Shown: one piece after another, positions 7,897 through 15,157 of the stretch
How the letters are laid out: every line of letters begins with the position of its first letter
How positions within the stretch are numbered: the stretch's first letter is position 1
Assembly (NCBI GenBank): GCA_041166365.1
Contig: JBEEFX010000244.1
Location: 1-18,838, forward strand
Origin: DASUCS01 sp041166365
GTDB lineage: Bacteria > Actinomycetota > Acidimicrobiia > Acidimicrobiales > JACDCH01
Direction of reading: 5' to 3'
DNA: 18,838 bases
Made by a program: the position numbers and the translations under genes
The notes under the pieces: generated by a model
Told to the model about the DNA's origin: nothing
Database searches by the model: none
What the model saw: only the letters and a program-made list of their open reading frames with translations

Positions 7897-8759
7897 GGGG
7901 CGGTCCCGTGCTCGTCACGGGCGCGGCGGGATTCATCGGGGCCCGGGTGAAGGCACTGCTCGCTGAGCGAGGTGCCGACGTGATTGCCGTGGACCACGCG
8001 TGGAACTCGCAGGAGGAGTTGACCGACCTGGTCGGCGGACAGCCGCTCGGCGCCTGCATCCACCTCGGCTGGTACGCGAACCCACGCGACTACCTCACGG
8101 CCGAGGAGCCGAACCTCCGAAGCCTCGCCGACTCGACGGCCCTGGTCGAGCGGTTGGCGGCGATCGGGTGTGGGCATCTGGTCGTCGCCGGATCCTGTGC
8201 GGAGTACGCCGACGCCTCGGAGCCGTTGCGGGAAGGCAGCCCGATCGGTCCTTGGTCCGCCTACGGGACGTCGAAGGTGGCGTTGCGAGAGATGCTCGAA
8301 AGGTCCTGGCGAGCGAACGGCCTCGGACTCACCTGGGCACGTCTGTTCAACCTCACCGGGCCAGGCGAGAGCGCGGCGCGGTTGGTGCCGACGGTGACGC
8401 GCGCGTTGCTGGCTGGTACCCCCGTCGACCTGTCGCCCGGTCAACAGGTCCGCGACTACTTGGACGTGGACGACGTCGCCTCCGCGCTGGTCCAGCTCGC
8501 TGACTGCCGCTACGACGGCGTCGTCAACGTGTGTTCCGGCGAGCCGGTCTCGCTTCGACGCCTACTCGGCGCGCTCGCCGATCGAATCGGTCGCGCTGAC
8601 CTGTTGCGCTTCGGCGCACGGGAGTACGCGGAGCATGACGCGATGATCCTCGTCGGCGACAACAGCCGCCTGCGAGAGACCGGTTGGATCCGCTCCTACC
8701 CCTTCTCCGAAATGACCGACCGCGTGGTCGCGCACTGGAAGGAACAATCGTCCCGATGA
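7893..8759 (+). CDS. NAD(P)-dependent epimerase/dehydratase, probable CDP-4-keto-sugar reductase
   Basis: This extended short-chain dehydrogenase of 288 residues probably reduces the 4-keto group of the modified CDP sugar and so ends the pathway. The GTG start overlaps the epimerase stop by 4 bases. Residues 7-16 (LVTGAAGFIG) form the dinucleotide-binding loop, AGSCAEYA near 99-106 supplies the Ser region, and Tyr124-x-x-x-Lys128 (YGTSK) is the catalytic pair. RDYLDVDDVA is the usual substrate-domain segment. The gene order rfbF-rfbG-methyltransferase-epimerase-SDR fits a final ketoreductase, comparable to the SDRs that finish CDP-paratose or CDP-abequose synthesis. A 4-epimerase role cannot be excluded. 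Its stop overlaps the next ATG by 4 bases. Confidence 0.88.
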   Translation: MRGGPVLVTGAAGFIGARVKALLAERGADVIAVDHAWNSQEELTDLVGGQPLGACIHLGWYANPRDYLTAEEPNLRSLADSTALVERLAAIGCGHLVVAGSCAEYADASEPLREGSPIGPWSAYGTSKVALREMLERSWRANGLGLTWARLFNLTGPGESAARLVPTVTRALLAGTPVDLSPGQQVRDYLDVDDVASALVQLADCRYDGVVNVCSGEPVSLRRLLGALADRIGRADLLRFGAREYAEHDAMILVGDNSRLRETGWIRSYPFSEMTDRVVAHWKEQSSR

Positions 8760-9523
8760 AGCTGCAGATCGACACCGACGCGCAGACGTTGACTCGCACC
8801 GACGACGAGGGGGAGCGCTCGATGCCGCTCTACTCGACTGACGCGTTCCACGAGCTGTCGCGGGTGTGGGTCACCACCGGATGGGAGCTCAAGTACCCGT
8901 ACGGCTTCAGCTGGATGGGCCGTCCCGTCATCCAGCTGCCCGAGGACATGATCACGGTGCAGGAGGTGATCTATCGGGTGAAGCCCGATGCGATCATCGA
9001 GACGGGAGTGGCGCACGGTGGTTCGCTCGTGTTCTCGGCCAGCTTGTGCCGGGCGATGGGACGCGGACGGGTGATCGGCGTCGACATCGAGATCCGACCG
9101 CACAACCGCGCGGCCATCGAGGCGCACGAGCTGTTCGACCTCATCGACCTCGTCGAAGGCAGCTCGGTCGATGCCACCGTCGTCGAGCAGATACGCAGCC
9201 TCGTTGACCCGACTGATGTCGTTCTCGTGATCCTCGACTCGAATCATTCACGCGATCACGTGCTGGCAGAACTGGATGCCTACGCGCCGATGGTGACCGC
9301 CGGCTCGTACGTCATCGCCACCGACGGCGTCATGGAGTGGCTCACCGACGTGCCGCGCGGGGACGCGACGTGGGATCGCGACAATCCGAAAGCTGCCGTC
9401 GAGCAATGGCTGCCGAACCACCCCGAGTTCGTCCTCGAGGATCCGCCGCCGTTCGTGTTCAGTGAGACGCCGATCACCGAGCGCATCACGCATTGGCCGA
9501 GCGCGTATCTCCGGCGGACCTGA
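8756..9523 (+). CDS. CmcI/rhamnosyl O-methyltransferase family protein (cephalosporin hydroxylase-like)
   Basis: This 255-residue protein has the Rossmann core of the CmcI family (PF04989-like), which includes cephalosporin-modifying enzymes and mycobacterial rhamnosyl O-methyltransferases. The SAM loop is ETGVAHGGS at 82-90, followed by VIGVDIE at 106-112. ILDSNHS at 159-164 carries Asp/Asn/His residues at the usual metal-binding position. The start ATG overlaps the SDR stop (ATGA), and the C-terminus is three bases from the convergent nadA gene. Because it closes a deoxysugar operon, O-methylation of that sugar, either as nucleotide sugar or after transfer, is my preferred role. This is inference from context; hydroxylation or another methylation target remains possible. 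Family assignment is good and the substrate is unknown. Confidence 0.82.
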   Translation: MKLQIDTDAQTLTRTDDEGERSMPLYSTDAFHELSRVWVTTGWELKYPYGFSWMGRPVIQLPEDMITVQEVIYRVKPDAIIETGVAHGGSLVFSASLCRAMGRGRVIGVDIEIRPHNRAAIEAHELFDLIDLVEGSSVDATVVEQIRSLVDPTDVVLVILDSNHSRDHVLAELDAYAPMVTAGSYVIATDGVMEWLTDVPRGDATWDRDNPKAAVEQWLPNHPEFVLEDPPPFVFSETPITERITHWPSAYLRRT

Positions 9524-9543
9524 GCGTCAGTCGCGGACGCCGG
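9511..9543. terminator. Hairpin spanning both convergent stop codons (possible bidirectional terminator)
   Basis: Outer arms CCGGCG (9511-9516) and CGCCGG (9538-9543) enclose CTGA-GCG-TCAG (9520-9530), which contains the stop of the CmcI-like gene on the plus strand and the stop of nadA on the minus strand. The outer and inner stems are separated by partly unpaired bases. There is no T-run on either side, so a terminator role is only plausible. Confidence 0.3.
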
Positions 9544-10642
9544 CCTCGGTGATGTCGAGCATGCGTTGCAACGCGACGCGTGCCCACTCCGCCGTCTCCT
9601 TGTCGACCGTGATGCGGTTCACCACGTTGCCCTCGACGAGGTTCTCGAGCACCCAGCAGAGGTGGGCACCGTCGATGCGGAACATGGTGGAGCACGGGCA
9701 GATGAGGGGGTCGAGCGACACGATCGTCTTGTCGCCGGGCGTCTCGTTGGCCAAGCGTTGCACGAGATGGATCTCGGTGCCCACCGCGATCGTCGAGCCC
9801 GCAGGGGCGCTCTCGACGGCCTTGATGATGAAGTCGGTCGACCCCACCTGGTCGGCCAGCTCGCACAGCTCCGCCGAGCACTCGGGGTGCACGATCACGA
9901 TGCCGTCGGGATGCTCGGCGCGGAACGCCTCGATGTGTTGCGGCTGGAAGCGCTGGTGAACCGAGCAGTGGCCTTTCCACAGCAGGAAGGTGGCTTCCTT
10001 GCACTCGGCTTCGGTGAGCCCGCCGCGCTCGTGTCGCGGATCCCACACGCGCATGTCGTCGCGCGTGTAGCCCATCGCCAACCCGGTGTTGCGGCCGAGA
10101 TGCTGATCGGGGAAGAAGAGGACCTTGTCACCCCGGTCGAGCGCCCACTCCAAGACGCTTCGCGCGTTGGTGGAGGTGCACACGGCGCCGCCGTGCCGTC
10201 CGACGAACGCCTTCAGCGCCGCCGACGAGTTCATGTAGGTGATGGGGACGAGCCGGTCGATGTCGGTCACCTGCGCGAGGGCGTCCCATGCCTCCTCGAC
10301 CTCGTCGAGATCGGCCATGTCGGCCATCGAGCAACCGGCGTTGAGGTCGGGGAGGATCACCTGCTGGTGGTCCGCCGTCAGCACGTCGGCCGATTCGGCC
10401 ATGAAGTGCACGCCACAGAAGACGATGTAGTCCGCCTCGGGCCGCTGCTGCGCGAGGACGGACAGCCGATAGGAGTCGCCTCGGGCGTCCGCCCAGCGCA
10501 TCACTTCGTCACGCTGGTAGTGGTGGCCGAGGATGAAGACACGGTCGCCGAGCAGCGCTCGGGCCGATCCGATCCACGTAGTGAGCTCCTCGGGCGTTGC
10601 CGAGGTGTAGCGGTCAGGAAGCGGTGATTGGAGCCGCAACAT
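9527..10642 (-). CDS. nadA: Quinolinate synthase (NadA)
   Basis: NadA condenses iminoaspartate with dihydroxyacetone phosphate to form quinolinate, in de novo NAD synthesis, using a [4Fe-4S] cluster. The ATG at 10642 gives 371 residues, close to the longer Bacillus-type NadA. Visible motifs are ILGHHYQRDEV (37-47), FCGVHFMAE (75-83), LPDLNAGCSMAD (97-108), TYMNSSA (135-141), FFPDQHLGRNT (176-186), and PLICPCSTM near 312-320. The likely cluster ligands are Cys104, Cys226 (KGHCSVH) and Cys315 or Cys317. The frame is open further upstream to 10708, but residues before MLRLQSP show no family resemblance, and a GGGGG run lies a few bases before this ATG. No nadB or nadC is in the window. It diverges from uvrC and converges on the sugar cassette. 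Confidence 0.95.
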   Translation of the reverse strand: MLRLQSPLPDRYTSATPEELTTWIGSARALLGDRVFILGHHYQRDEVMRWADARGDSYRLSVLAQQRPEADYIVFCGVHFMAESADVLTADHQQVILPDLNAGCSMADMADLDEVEEAWDALAQVTDIDRLVPITYMNSSAALKAFVGRHGGAVCTSTNARSVLEWALDRGDKVLFFPDQHLGRNTGLAMGYTRDDMRVWDPRHERGGLTEAECKEATFLLWKGHCSVHQRFQPQHIEAFRAEHPDGIVIVHPECSAELCELADQVGSTDFIIKAVESAPAGSTIAVGTEIHLVQRLANETPGDKTIVSLDPLICPCSTMFRIDGAHLCWVLENLVEGNVVNRITVDKETAEWARVALQRMLDITEAGVRD

Positions 10643-10831
10643 CGTTGAACCCCCGAGGGTTTGGCGTTCCGATTGGCGGACGGTGCGGACAGCCAGGTCG
10701 CCCTGCACGGGGTTGTCGTCCTCGGAACGGATATGTCGCCGGATACCTGGCCGGCGTGGGTTGCAACTGTAGACCGCAGCGTCTCATTCCCGCCTGATGT
10801 CCAAGAGCCGGCCCGTACGATGGATCGGAGC
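10643..10831. promoter_or_regulatory. Divergent nadA/uvrC intergenic region
   Basis: These 189 bases must contain promoters for both genes. A TACGAT hexamer at 10816-10821 fits a -10 for uvrC, and TACAGT on the minus strand (10771-10766) could serve nadA, but neither has a good -35. Two direct CGGATA copies, at 10728 and 10740, lie 12 bases apart. No operator could be named. Confidence 0.3.
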
Positions 10832-12703
10832 ATGATCCAGCGTCCCCCCGCCGGCACGATCCCGGACACGCCGGGCTCCTACCAGTTCAAAGACGTCCAC
10901 GGCCGCGTGATCTACGTGGGCAAGGCCAAGTCGCTGCGGTCGAGGCTCTCGAACTACTTCGCCAGCCCGGCCACGCTGCCCCCGCGTACCGCCCAGATGG
11001 TGGCCAACGCGGAGACGGTCGAGTGGATCCAGGTGCGCAACGACGTCGAAGCGCTGATGCTCGAGTACTCGCTGATCAAGCAGCACAAGCCCCGGTTCAA
11101 CGTTCGGCTCAGGGACGACAAGAGCTACCCGTTCATGGCCGTGACGATGGACGACAAGTGGCCTCGGCCGATGGTGATGCGGGGCAAGCGGCGCAAGGGG
11201 GTGCGTTACTTCGGGCCGTACGCCCACGCGTATGCCATCCGGGAGACGCTGGATCTGCTCCTCAAGATCTTTCCGGTGCGCACGTGCAGCGACAACAAGT
11301 TCGCGCATCACGAACGTCAAGGCCGGCCGTGCCTGCTGTTCCACATCGAGAAGTGCTCCGGGCCGTGTGTCGGCGAGATCGACAAGCCGGCCTACGACGA
11401 GTTGGTGAACGACCTGCTCGAGTTCCTCGATGGTGACACCGACACGATCGTCAAGAAGCTCGAAGTCGCGATGCGCGAGGCATCCGACGCGCTCGAGTTC
11501 GAGCGGGCGGCGCGCGTGCGCGACCGGCTCACGTCGGTGCGCAAGGTCATCGAACGCCAGCAGATGGTGGCGGACAGCAACGAGGACCTCGACGTGATCG
11601 GCATCGCCGACGACGACCTCGAAGCGGCCATGCAGGTGTTCTTCGTACGCAAGGGTCGCGTCGTCGGGCGCAAGGGCTTCATCCTCGACAAGGCCGAGGA
11701 CCTGACCGACGCCGAGCTCGTGAGCAAGATCCTCGAGGGCCTCTACTACGAGGACCATCCTCTCGGCCCGCCGAAGCAGGTGCTCGTTCCCGTCGAGCCC
11801 GACGACATCGACTTGTACCAACGGTGGCTCACCGAGTGTCGCGGTTCGGCGGTGACGATCCGCGTTCCACAGCGGGGCGACAAGCGGTCGTTGCAGGAGA
11901 CCGTGACGCAGAACGCGAAGGAGGAGTTCGTCCGCCACCGGCTCCGCCGCTCGTCCGATCACAACAGCCGCGCGCGCGCGCTGAACGAGCTGCAGGATCA
12001 TCTCGGGTTGCCGACGGCGCCCTTGCGTATCGAGTGTTACGACATGAGCCACATCCAGGGCTCGGACTACGTCGGCTCGATGGTCGTGATGGAGGACGCG
12101 CTCCCGAAGAAGTCCGACTACCGGCGCTTCAAGATCAGAGAGGTGCCGGGGAACGACGACTTCGCCGCGATGGAAGAGGTGCTGACTCGCCGCCTCACCG
12201 CGTACCTCATCGACCGCGACAAGCCTGCGGCCGAGAAGACCGGACGGTTCTCGTATCCGCCGCAGCTGCTGCTCGTCGACGGCGGCAAGGGCCAGCTCGC
12301 GGTGGCCATGCGGGTCGTCGAGGAGCTCGGGCTCGCCGAGGAGATCCCGGTGGCGTCGCTGGCCAAGCGCTTCGAGGAGGTGTTCGTGCCCGGCCAGCCC
12401 GATGCCATCCGCATCCCGCGTCAGTCCGAGGCGCTGTACCTGCTGCAGCGCGTCCGCGACGAGGCCCATCGCTTCGCGATCACGTATCACCGCGAGTTGC
12501 GCGGCAAACGGATGACGAAGTCGGTGCTCGACGAGATTCCGGGGCTCGGCCCCACGCGTCGCAAGCGGTTGATCAAGGAGCTCGGCGGTGTGAAGGCCGT
12601 GAAGGACGCGTCACTCGAAGAGCTGCACGCGTTGACGTGGCTCCCCAACGCGGTCGGCGCGGCCGTCTACGACAAGGTCCACGGCATCCCGGCCCGCCGC
12701 TGA
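10832..12703 (+). CDS. uvrC: Excinuclease ABC subunit C
   Basis: UvrC makes both incisions around bulky DNA damage once UvrB is loaded, in nucleotide excision repair. The ATG at 10832 gives 623 residues. The GIY-YIG nuclease domain begins with PGSYQF (14-19) and VIYVGKAKSLRSRL. The UvrB-binding UVR motif lies around ALEFERAARVRDRL. The RNase H-like second nuclease has ECYDMSHIQGSDYVGSMVV from residue 401 (Asp404) and LLVDGGKGQL with Asp483. Tandem helix-hairpin-helix DNA-binding motifs end the protein (IPGLGPTRRKRLI). An in-frame ATG at 10820 would add four residues, and neither start has a well-spaced Shine-Dalgarno sequence. The frame continues upstream to 10661 without UvrC similarity. It is the first gene of the block leading to rapZ and yvcK. 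Confidence 0.97.
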   Translation: MIQRPPAGTIPDTPGSYQFKDVHGRVIYVGKAKSLRSRLSNYFASPATLPPRTAQMVANAETVEWIQVRNDVEALMLEYSLIKQHKPRFNVRLRDDKSYPFMAVTMDDKWPRPMVMRGKRRKGVRYFGPYAHAYAIRETLDLLLKIFPVRTCSDNKFAHHERQGRPCLLFHIEKCSGPCVGEIDKPAYDELVNDLLEFLDGDTDTIVKKLEVAMREASDALEFERAARVRDRLTSVRKVIERQQMVADSNEDLDVIGIADDDLEAAMQVFFVRKGRVVGRKGFILDKAEDLTDAELVSKILEGLYYEDHPLGPPKQVLVPVEPDDIDLYQRWLTECRGSAVTIRVPQRGDKRSLQETVTQNAKEEFVRHRLRRSSDHNSRARALNELQDHLGLPTAPLRIECYDMSHIQGSDYVGSMVVMEDALPKKSDYRRFKIREVPGNDDFAAMEEVLTRRLTAYLIDRDKPAAEKTGRFSYPPQLLLVDGGKGQLAVAMRVVEELGLAEEIPVASLAKRFEEVFVPGQPDAIRIPRQSEALYLLQRVRDEAHRFAITYHRELRGKRMTKSVLDEIPGLGPTRRKRLIKELGGVKAVKDASLEELHALTWLPNAVGAAVYDKVHGIPARR

Positions 12704-12704
12704 G

Positions 12705-12734
12705 CCGACGACCGTGCGAGTCCCTCGCTGTCGG
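12705..12734 (+). terminator. Two-part hairpin just after uvrC
   Basis: CCGAC (12705-12709) pairs with GTCGG (12730-12734), and inside it GCGAG (12716-12720) pairs with CTCGC (12724-12728) around a TCC loop. It begins right after the uvrC stop codon and has no T-run. It could weaken read-through or protect the uvrC 3' end. It also buries the GTG at 12714, which supports the later start of the next gene. Confidence 0.28.
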
Positions 12735-12755
12735 GAGAGCGGACAGACTGCGGTC

Positions 12756-13472
12756 GTGAGCGATCCGTGGGAGGTGAACGCCGGTTGGTGGCAGGAGGGG
12801 TTCACCGAAGGCGCCGACCCGGAGTACGAGGAGCAGATCCTGCCCCTGGCGCGCGAGTGGCTCGCCGGTGCCGCGAGTGTGCTCGACATCGGTTGCGGTG
12901 AAGGACAGATCAGCCGGCTCGTGCACGCCAGTCGGATGGTCGGCGTCGACCCGACGTCGGCGCAGCTGGAGGTCGCGAGGGCACGCGGGGGAGGGCCCTC
13001 CTACGCGCGCGCCGGTGCGGCCGCGTTGCCCGTCGCGACGGCATCGTTCGACGCCGCGGTTGCCTGCCTCGTCTTCGAGCACATCCGTGACGTCGACGAC
13101 GCGATCGCTGAGGTCGCGCGCGTCCTGAGGCCAGGCGGGCGGTTCGTCTTCTTCCTCAACCATCCGTTGCTGCAGACGCCGAACAGCGGGTGGATCGACG
13201 ATCACGTCCTCGATCCGCCCGAGCAGTACTGGCGTATCGGTGCCTACCTCGTCGAGGACGAGACCCTCGAGGAGGTGGAGAAGGACGTCTTCATCCCCTT
13301 CATCCATCGCCCGCTGAGCCGTTATGTCAATGCGCTGACGGCCAACGGACTTACCATCGTGCACATGGAGGAACCGGCACCGCCGCCCGGCTTCCTCGCC
13401 CGGGCCGGCGAGTACGCGGATGCCGCGACCATCCCGCGGCTTCTGTTGCTCGTCACGGAAAGGCGCTCGTGA
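12756..13472 (+). CDS. Class I SAM-dependent methyltransferase, substrate unknown
   Basis: This 238-residue cytoplasmic methyltransferase has a Methyltransf_11/25-like core: VLDIGCGEGQ at 42-51 (SAM-binding motif I), GVDPTSAQ (motif II region), FDAAVACLVFEHI (motif post I/IV) and LRPGGRFVFFLNHP (motif VI region). The chosen GTG at 12756 gives the N-terminus MSDPWEVNAGWWQ. An earlier in-frame GTG at 12714 adds 14 residues of no evident character and lies within a predicted hairpin. The stop overlaps the rapZ GTG by 4 bases, so expression is likely coupled to rapZ. The Asn-His-Pro after the last core strand is seen in several small-molecule methyltransferases but does not define a substrate. 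The position between uvrC and rapZ is its most distinctive trait. No function beyond methyl transfer can be assigned. Confidence 0.88.
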   Translation: MSDPWEVNAGWWQEGFTEGADPEYEEQILPLAREWLAGAASVLDIGCGEGQISRLVHASRMVGVDPTSAQLEVARARGGGPSYARAGAAALPVATASFDAAVACLVFEHIRDVDDAIAEVARVLRPGGRFVFFLNHPLLQTPNSGWIDDHVLDPPEQYWRIGAYLVEDETLEEVEKDVFIPFIHRPLSRYVNALTANGLTIVHMEEPAPPPGFLARAGEYADAATIPRLLLLVTERRS

Positions 13473-14317
13473 GCGAGTTCGTCGTCATCACCGGGTTGTC
13501 GGGCGCCGGGCGGTCGCAGGCGGCCGACCACCTCGAAGACCTCGGGTGGTTCGTCATCGACAACGTGCCGGCGGCACTGATCCCGAAGCTCGCCGAGCTC
13601 GTGGCCGATCCGGGGAGCACGCACGAGCGGGCCGCACTCGTCGTGCGCAGTGGCGACTACGAGGAGGAGATCCGCCCTGCGCTCGACGCACTGCGGGACA
13701 CGGCGCAGCGCGTGCGCATCCTCTTTCTCGACGCCGACACGGACATTCTCGTGCGCCGCTACGAGGGCAGTCGCCGCCGTCACCCGCTTGGCGGATCGAG
13801 CCTGTCCGACAGCATCGAGCGTGAGCGCCGCATGCTCGAGCCGTTGAAGGAGCAGGCCGACGTCGTCGTCGACACCAGCGATCTCAACGTCCACCAGCTA
13901 CGGGCGTGGATCGTCGAGCTGTTCGCGGCCGACGCGCTCGATGCCGGGCTCCAAGTGAGCGTGGTGTCGTTCGGGTACAAGCACGGCCTGCCGCTCGACG
14001 TCGACATGGTGTTCGACTGCCGCTTCCTCCCGAACCCGCACTGGGTGGAAGACCTCCGCCCGCTCACCGGACGCGACGAACCCGTCCGCGACTACGTGCT
14101 CGGCCAACCCGAGGCCCAGGAGTTCCTGGCTCGACTCGAATCGCTCTTCGAACTGCTGCTGCCGGCATTCGTGCGTGAAGGCAAGTCGTATCTGCGCATC
14201 GCGTTCGGTTGCACGGGCGGCCGCCATCGTTCCGTCGTGATCGCCGAGGAGCTCGCCGGAGCATTGCGAGCCCACGAGCTCGACCCGACGGTCTTGCACC
14301 GGGACGTCGACCGGTGA
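13469..14317 (+). CDS. rapZ: RNase adapter / nucleotide-binding protein RapZ (YvcJ)
   Basis: This P-loop protein has 282 residues from a GTG overlapping the methyltransferase stop by 4 bases. The Walker A motif is GLSGAGRS (9-16). VVVDTSDLNVHQLR is the Walker B-like region. The conserved C-terminal signature FGCTGGRHRSV (246-256) follows SYLRIA. SFGYKHGLPLDVDMVFDCRFLPNP is the highly conserved central segment of the family. In E. coli RapZ guides RNase E to the GlmZ RNA. In Gram-positive bacteria YvcJ binds and hydrolyses nucleotides, its exact role is less defined, and GlmZ is not expected here. The yvcK gene starts within its stop codon, the common rapZ-yvcK pairing. Confidence 0.96.
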   Translation: MSEFVVITGLSGAGRSQAADHLEDLGWFVIDNVPAALIPKLAELVADPGSTHERAALVVRSGDYEEEIRPALDALRDTAQRVRILFLDADTDILVRRYEGSRRRHPLGGSSLSDSIERERRMLEPLKEQADVVVDTSDLNVHQLRAWIVELFAADALDAGLQVSVVSFGYKHGLPLDVDMVFDCRFLPNPHWVEDLRPLTGRDEPVRDYVLGQPEAQEFLARLESLFELLLPAFVREGKSYLRIAFGCTGGRHRSVVIAEELAGALRAHELDPTVLHRDVDR

Positions 14318-15129
14318 GCGCGATGAGGGTCGTCGCGATCGGCGGCGGCCACGGCCTGTCCGTCACGTTGCGAGCCGCGGCCACGTACGCGACCTCGTTG
14401 ACGGCAGTGGTGACGGTGGCCGACGACGGTGGGTCGAGTGGTCGGTTGCGAGAGACGACGGGACTTCCGGCGATGGGCGACATTCGCCGGTGCCTGTCGG
14501 CGCTTGCCGATCCGCCGGAGCTCGGCGAGATGTTCGAGCATCGCTTCGACGACGAGCTGCACGGGCACGCGCTCGGCAACCTGGTGATCGCCGCGCTCGC
14601 GCAGCGAGTGGGGTTCCGCGCGGCCATCGACGAACTCGGCCGCATCCTCGCGGTGCCCGCGCGGGTCCTGCCGGCGACCGAGGAACCTGTGGCGCTCATC
14701 GCCACAACCGACCATGGCGTGGTGCGCGGCCAGGTGGCCATCCAACAGTCAAACGGGATCACGAGCGTCGGTCTCGAGCCGGCCGATCCGAAGGCCGATG
14801 TCGACGCCGTCTCGGCGATCGAGGTCGCCGATCAGATCGTGATCGGTCCCGGCTCGCTCTTCACCAGCGTGCTGGCCGCGCTGGCCGTCCCGGGAATTCG
14901 CGACGCGGTGGCGGAGAGCGCCGCGCCAGTGGTCTATGTCTGCAACCTCCGGCCGCAGATTCCCGAGACAGGCGGTTACGCAGCCGAGGCTCACGTGCAG
15001 GCGCTCCACGACCACGGGATCGATCCCGACGTCGTGATCGCCGACCCCGGCCTCGCACGACCCGACGGCCGTGCGCACGATCCGCTGCTGCTCGCGCAGG
15101 CGCTGTTGGGGAGTCGATCGCCTTCTTAG
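14314..15129 (+). CDS. yvcK: Gluconeogenesis factor YvcK/CofD-like protein
   Basis: YvcK-family proteins are needed for growth on gluconeogenic carbon sources and for cell-wall homeostasis, and in some species bind UDP-sugars; the biochemical activity is not settled. The GTG at 14314 gives 271 residues and overlaps rapZ by 4 bases; an ATG at 14323 is a near alternative. Signatures are AIGGGHGLSVTL (8-19), VTVADDGGSSGRLRE (33-47), PAMGDIRRCLSAL, GHALGNLVIAAL, and IGPGSLFTSVLAAL. These match the CofD-like fold. The protein is shorter than the 310-330 residues common for YvcK, mainly in its C-terminal half, although the core motifs are intact. It is followed by gap rather than by whiA. Confidence 0.93.
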   Translation: MSAMRVVAIGGGHGLSVTLRAAATYATSLTAVVTVADDGGSSGRLRETTGLPAMGDIRRCLSALADPPELGEMFEHRFDDELHGHALGNLVIAALAQRVGFRAAIDELGRILAVPARVLPATEEPVALIATTDHGVVRGQVAIQQSNGITSVGLEPADPKADVDAVSAIEVADQIVIGPGSLFTSVLAALAVPGIRDAVAESAAPVVYVCNLRPQIPETGGYAAEAHVQALHDHGIDPDVVIADPGLARPDGRAHDPLLLAQALLGSRSPS

Positions 15130-15136
15130 GTAGGGT
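15106..15136 (+). promoter_or_regulatory. Possible promoter for gap
   Basis: TAGGGT at 15131-15136 fits the actinobacterial -10 pattern, and the same hexamer occurs upstream of the lipoprotein gene near 18321. TTGGGG at 15106-15111 could be a -35, but the 19-base spacer is long. The gap gene is not overlapped by yvcK, which is consistent with a separate promoter. Confidence 0.28.
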
Positions 15137-15152
15137 CGAGGCCAGGCATCGA

Positions 15153-15157
15153 GGAGG
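15153..15157 (+). promoter_or_regulatory. Shine-Dalgarno sequence of gap
   Basis: GGAGG, inside GAGGAGG, lies 11 bases before the gap ATG. It is one of only two strong ribosome binding sites in the window, which fits independent and high translation of gap. Confidence 0.8.

Noticed and set aside
3347..9523. Possible anti-phage or mobile island within the glycan locus
   Set aside because: All genes here have clear sugar-metabolism or transfer motifs; there is no integrase, transposase, toxin, nuclease or repeat array.
10784..12490. Long open frame on the minus strand opposite uvrC (568 codons)
   Set aside because: It is antisense to a gene with complete UvrC motifs, and its composition (Arg, His, Val, Asp repeats) is what GC-rich codons produce in the opposite frame.
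12714..12755. Earlier GTG start for the methyltransferase
   Set aside because: The extra 14 residues show no family character and the GTG lies in a predicted hairpin; the GTG at 12756 gives a more plausible N-terminus.
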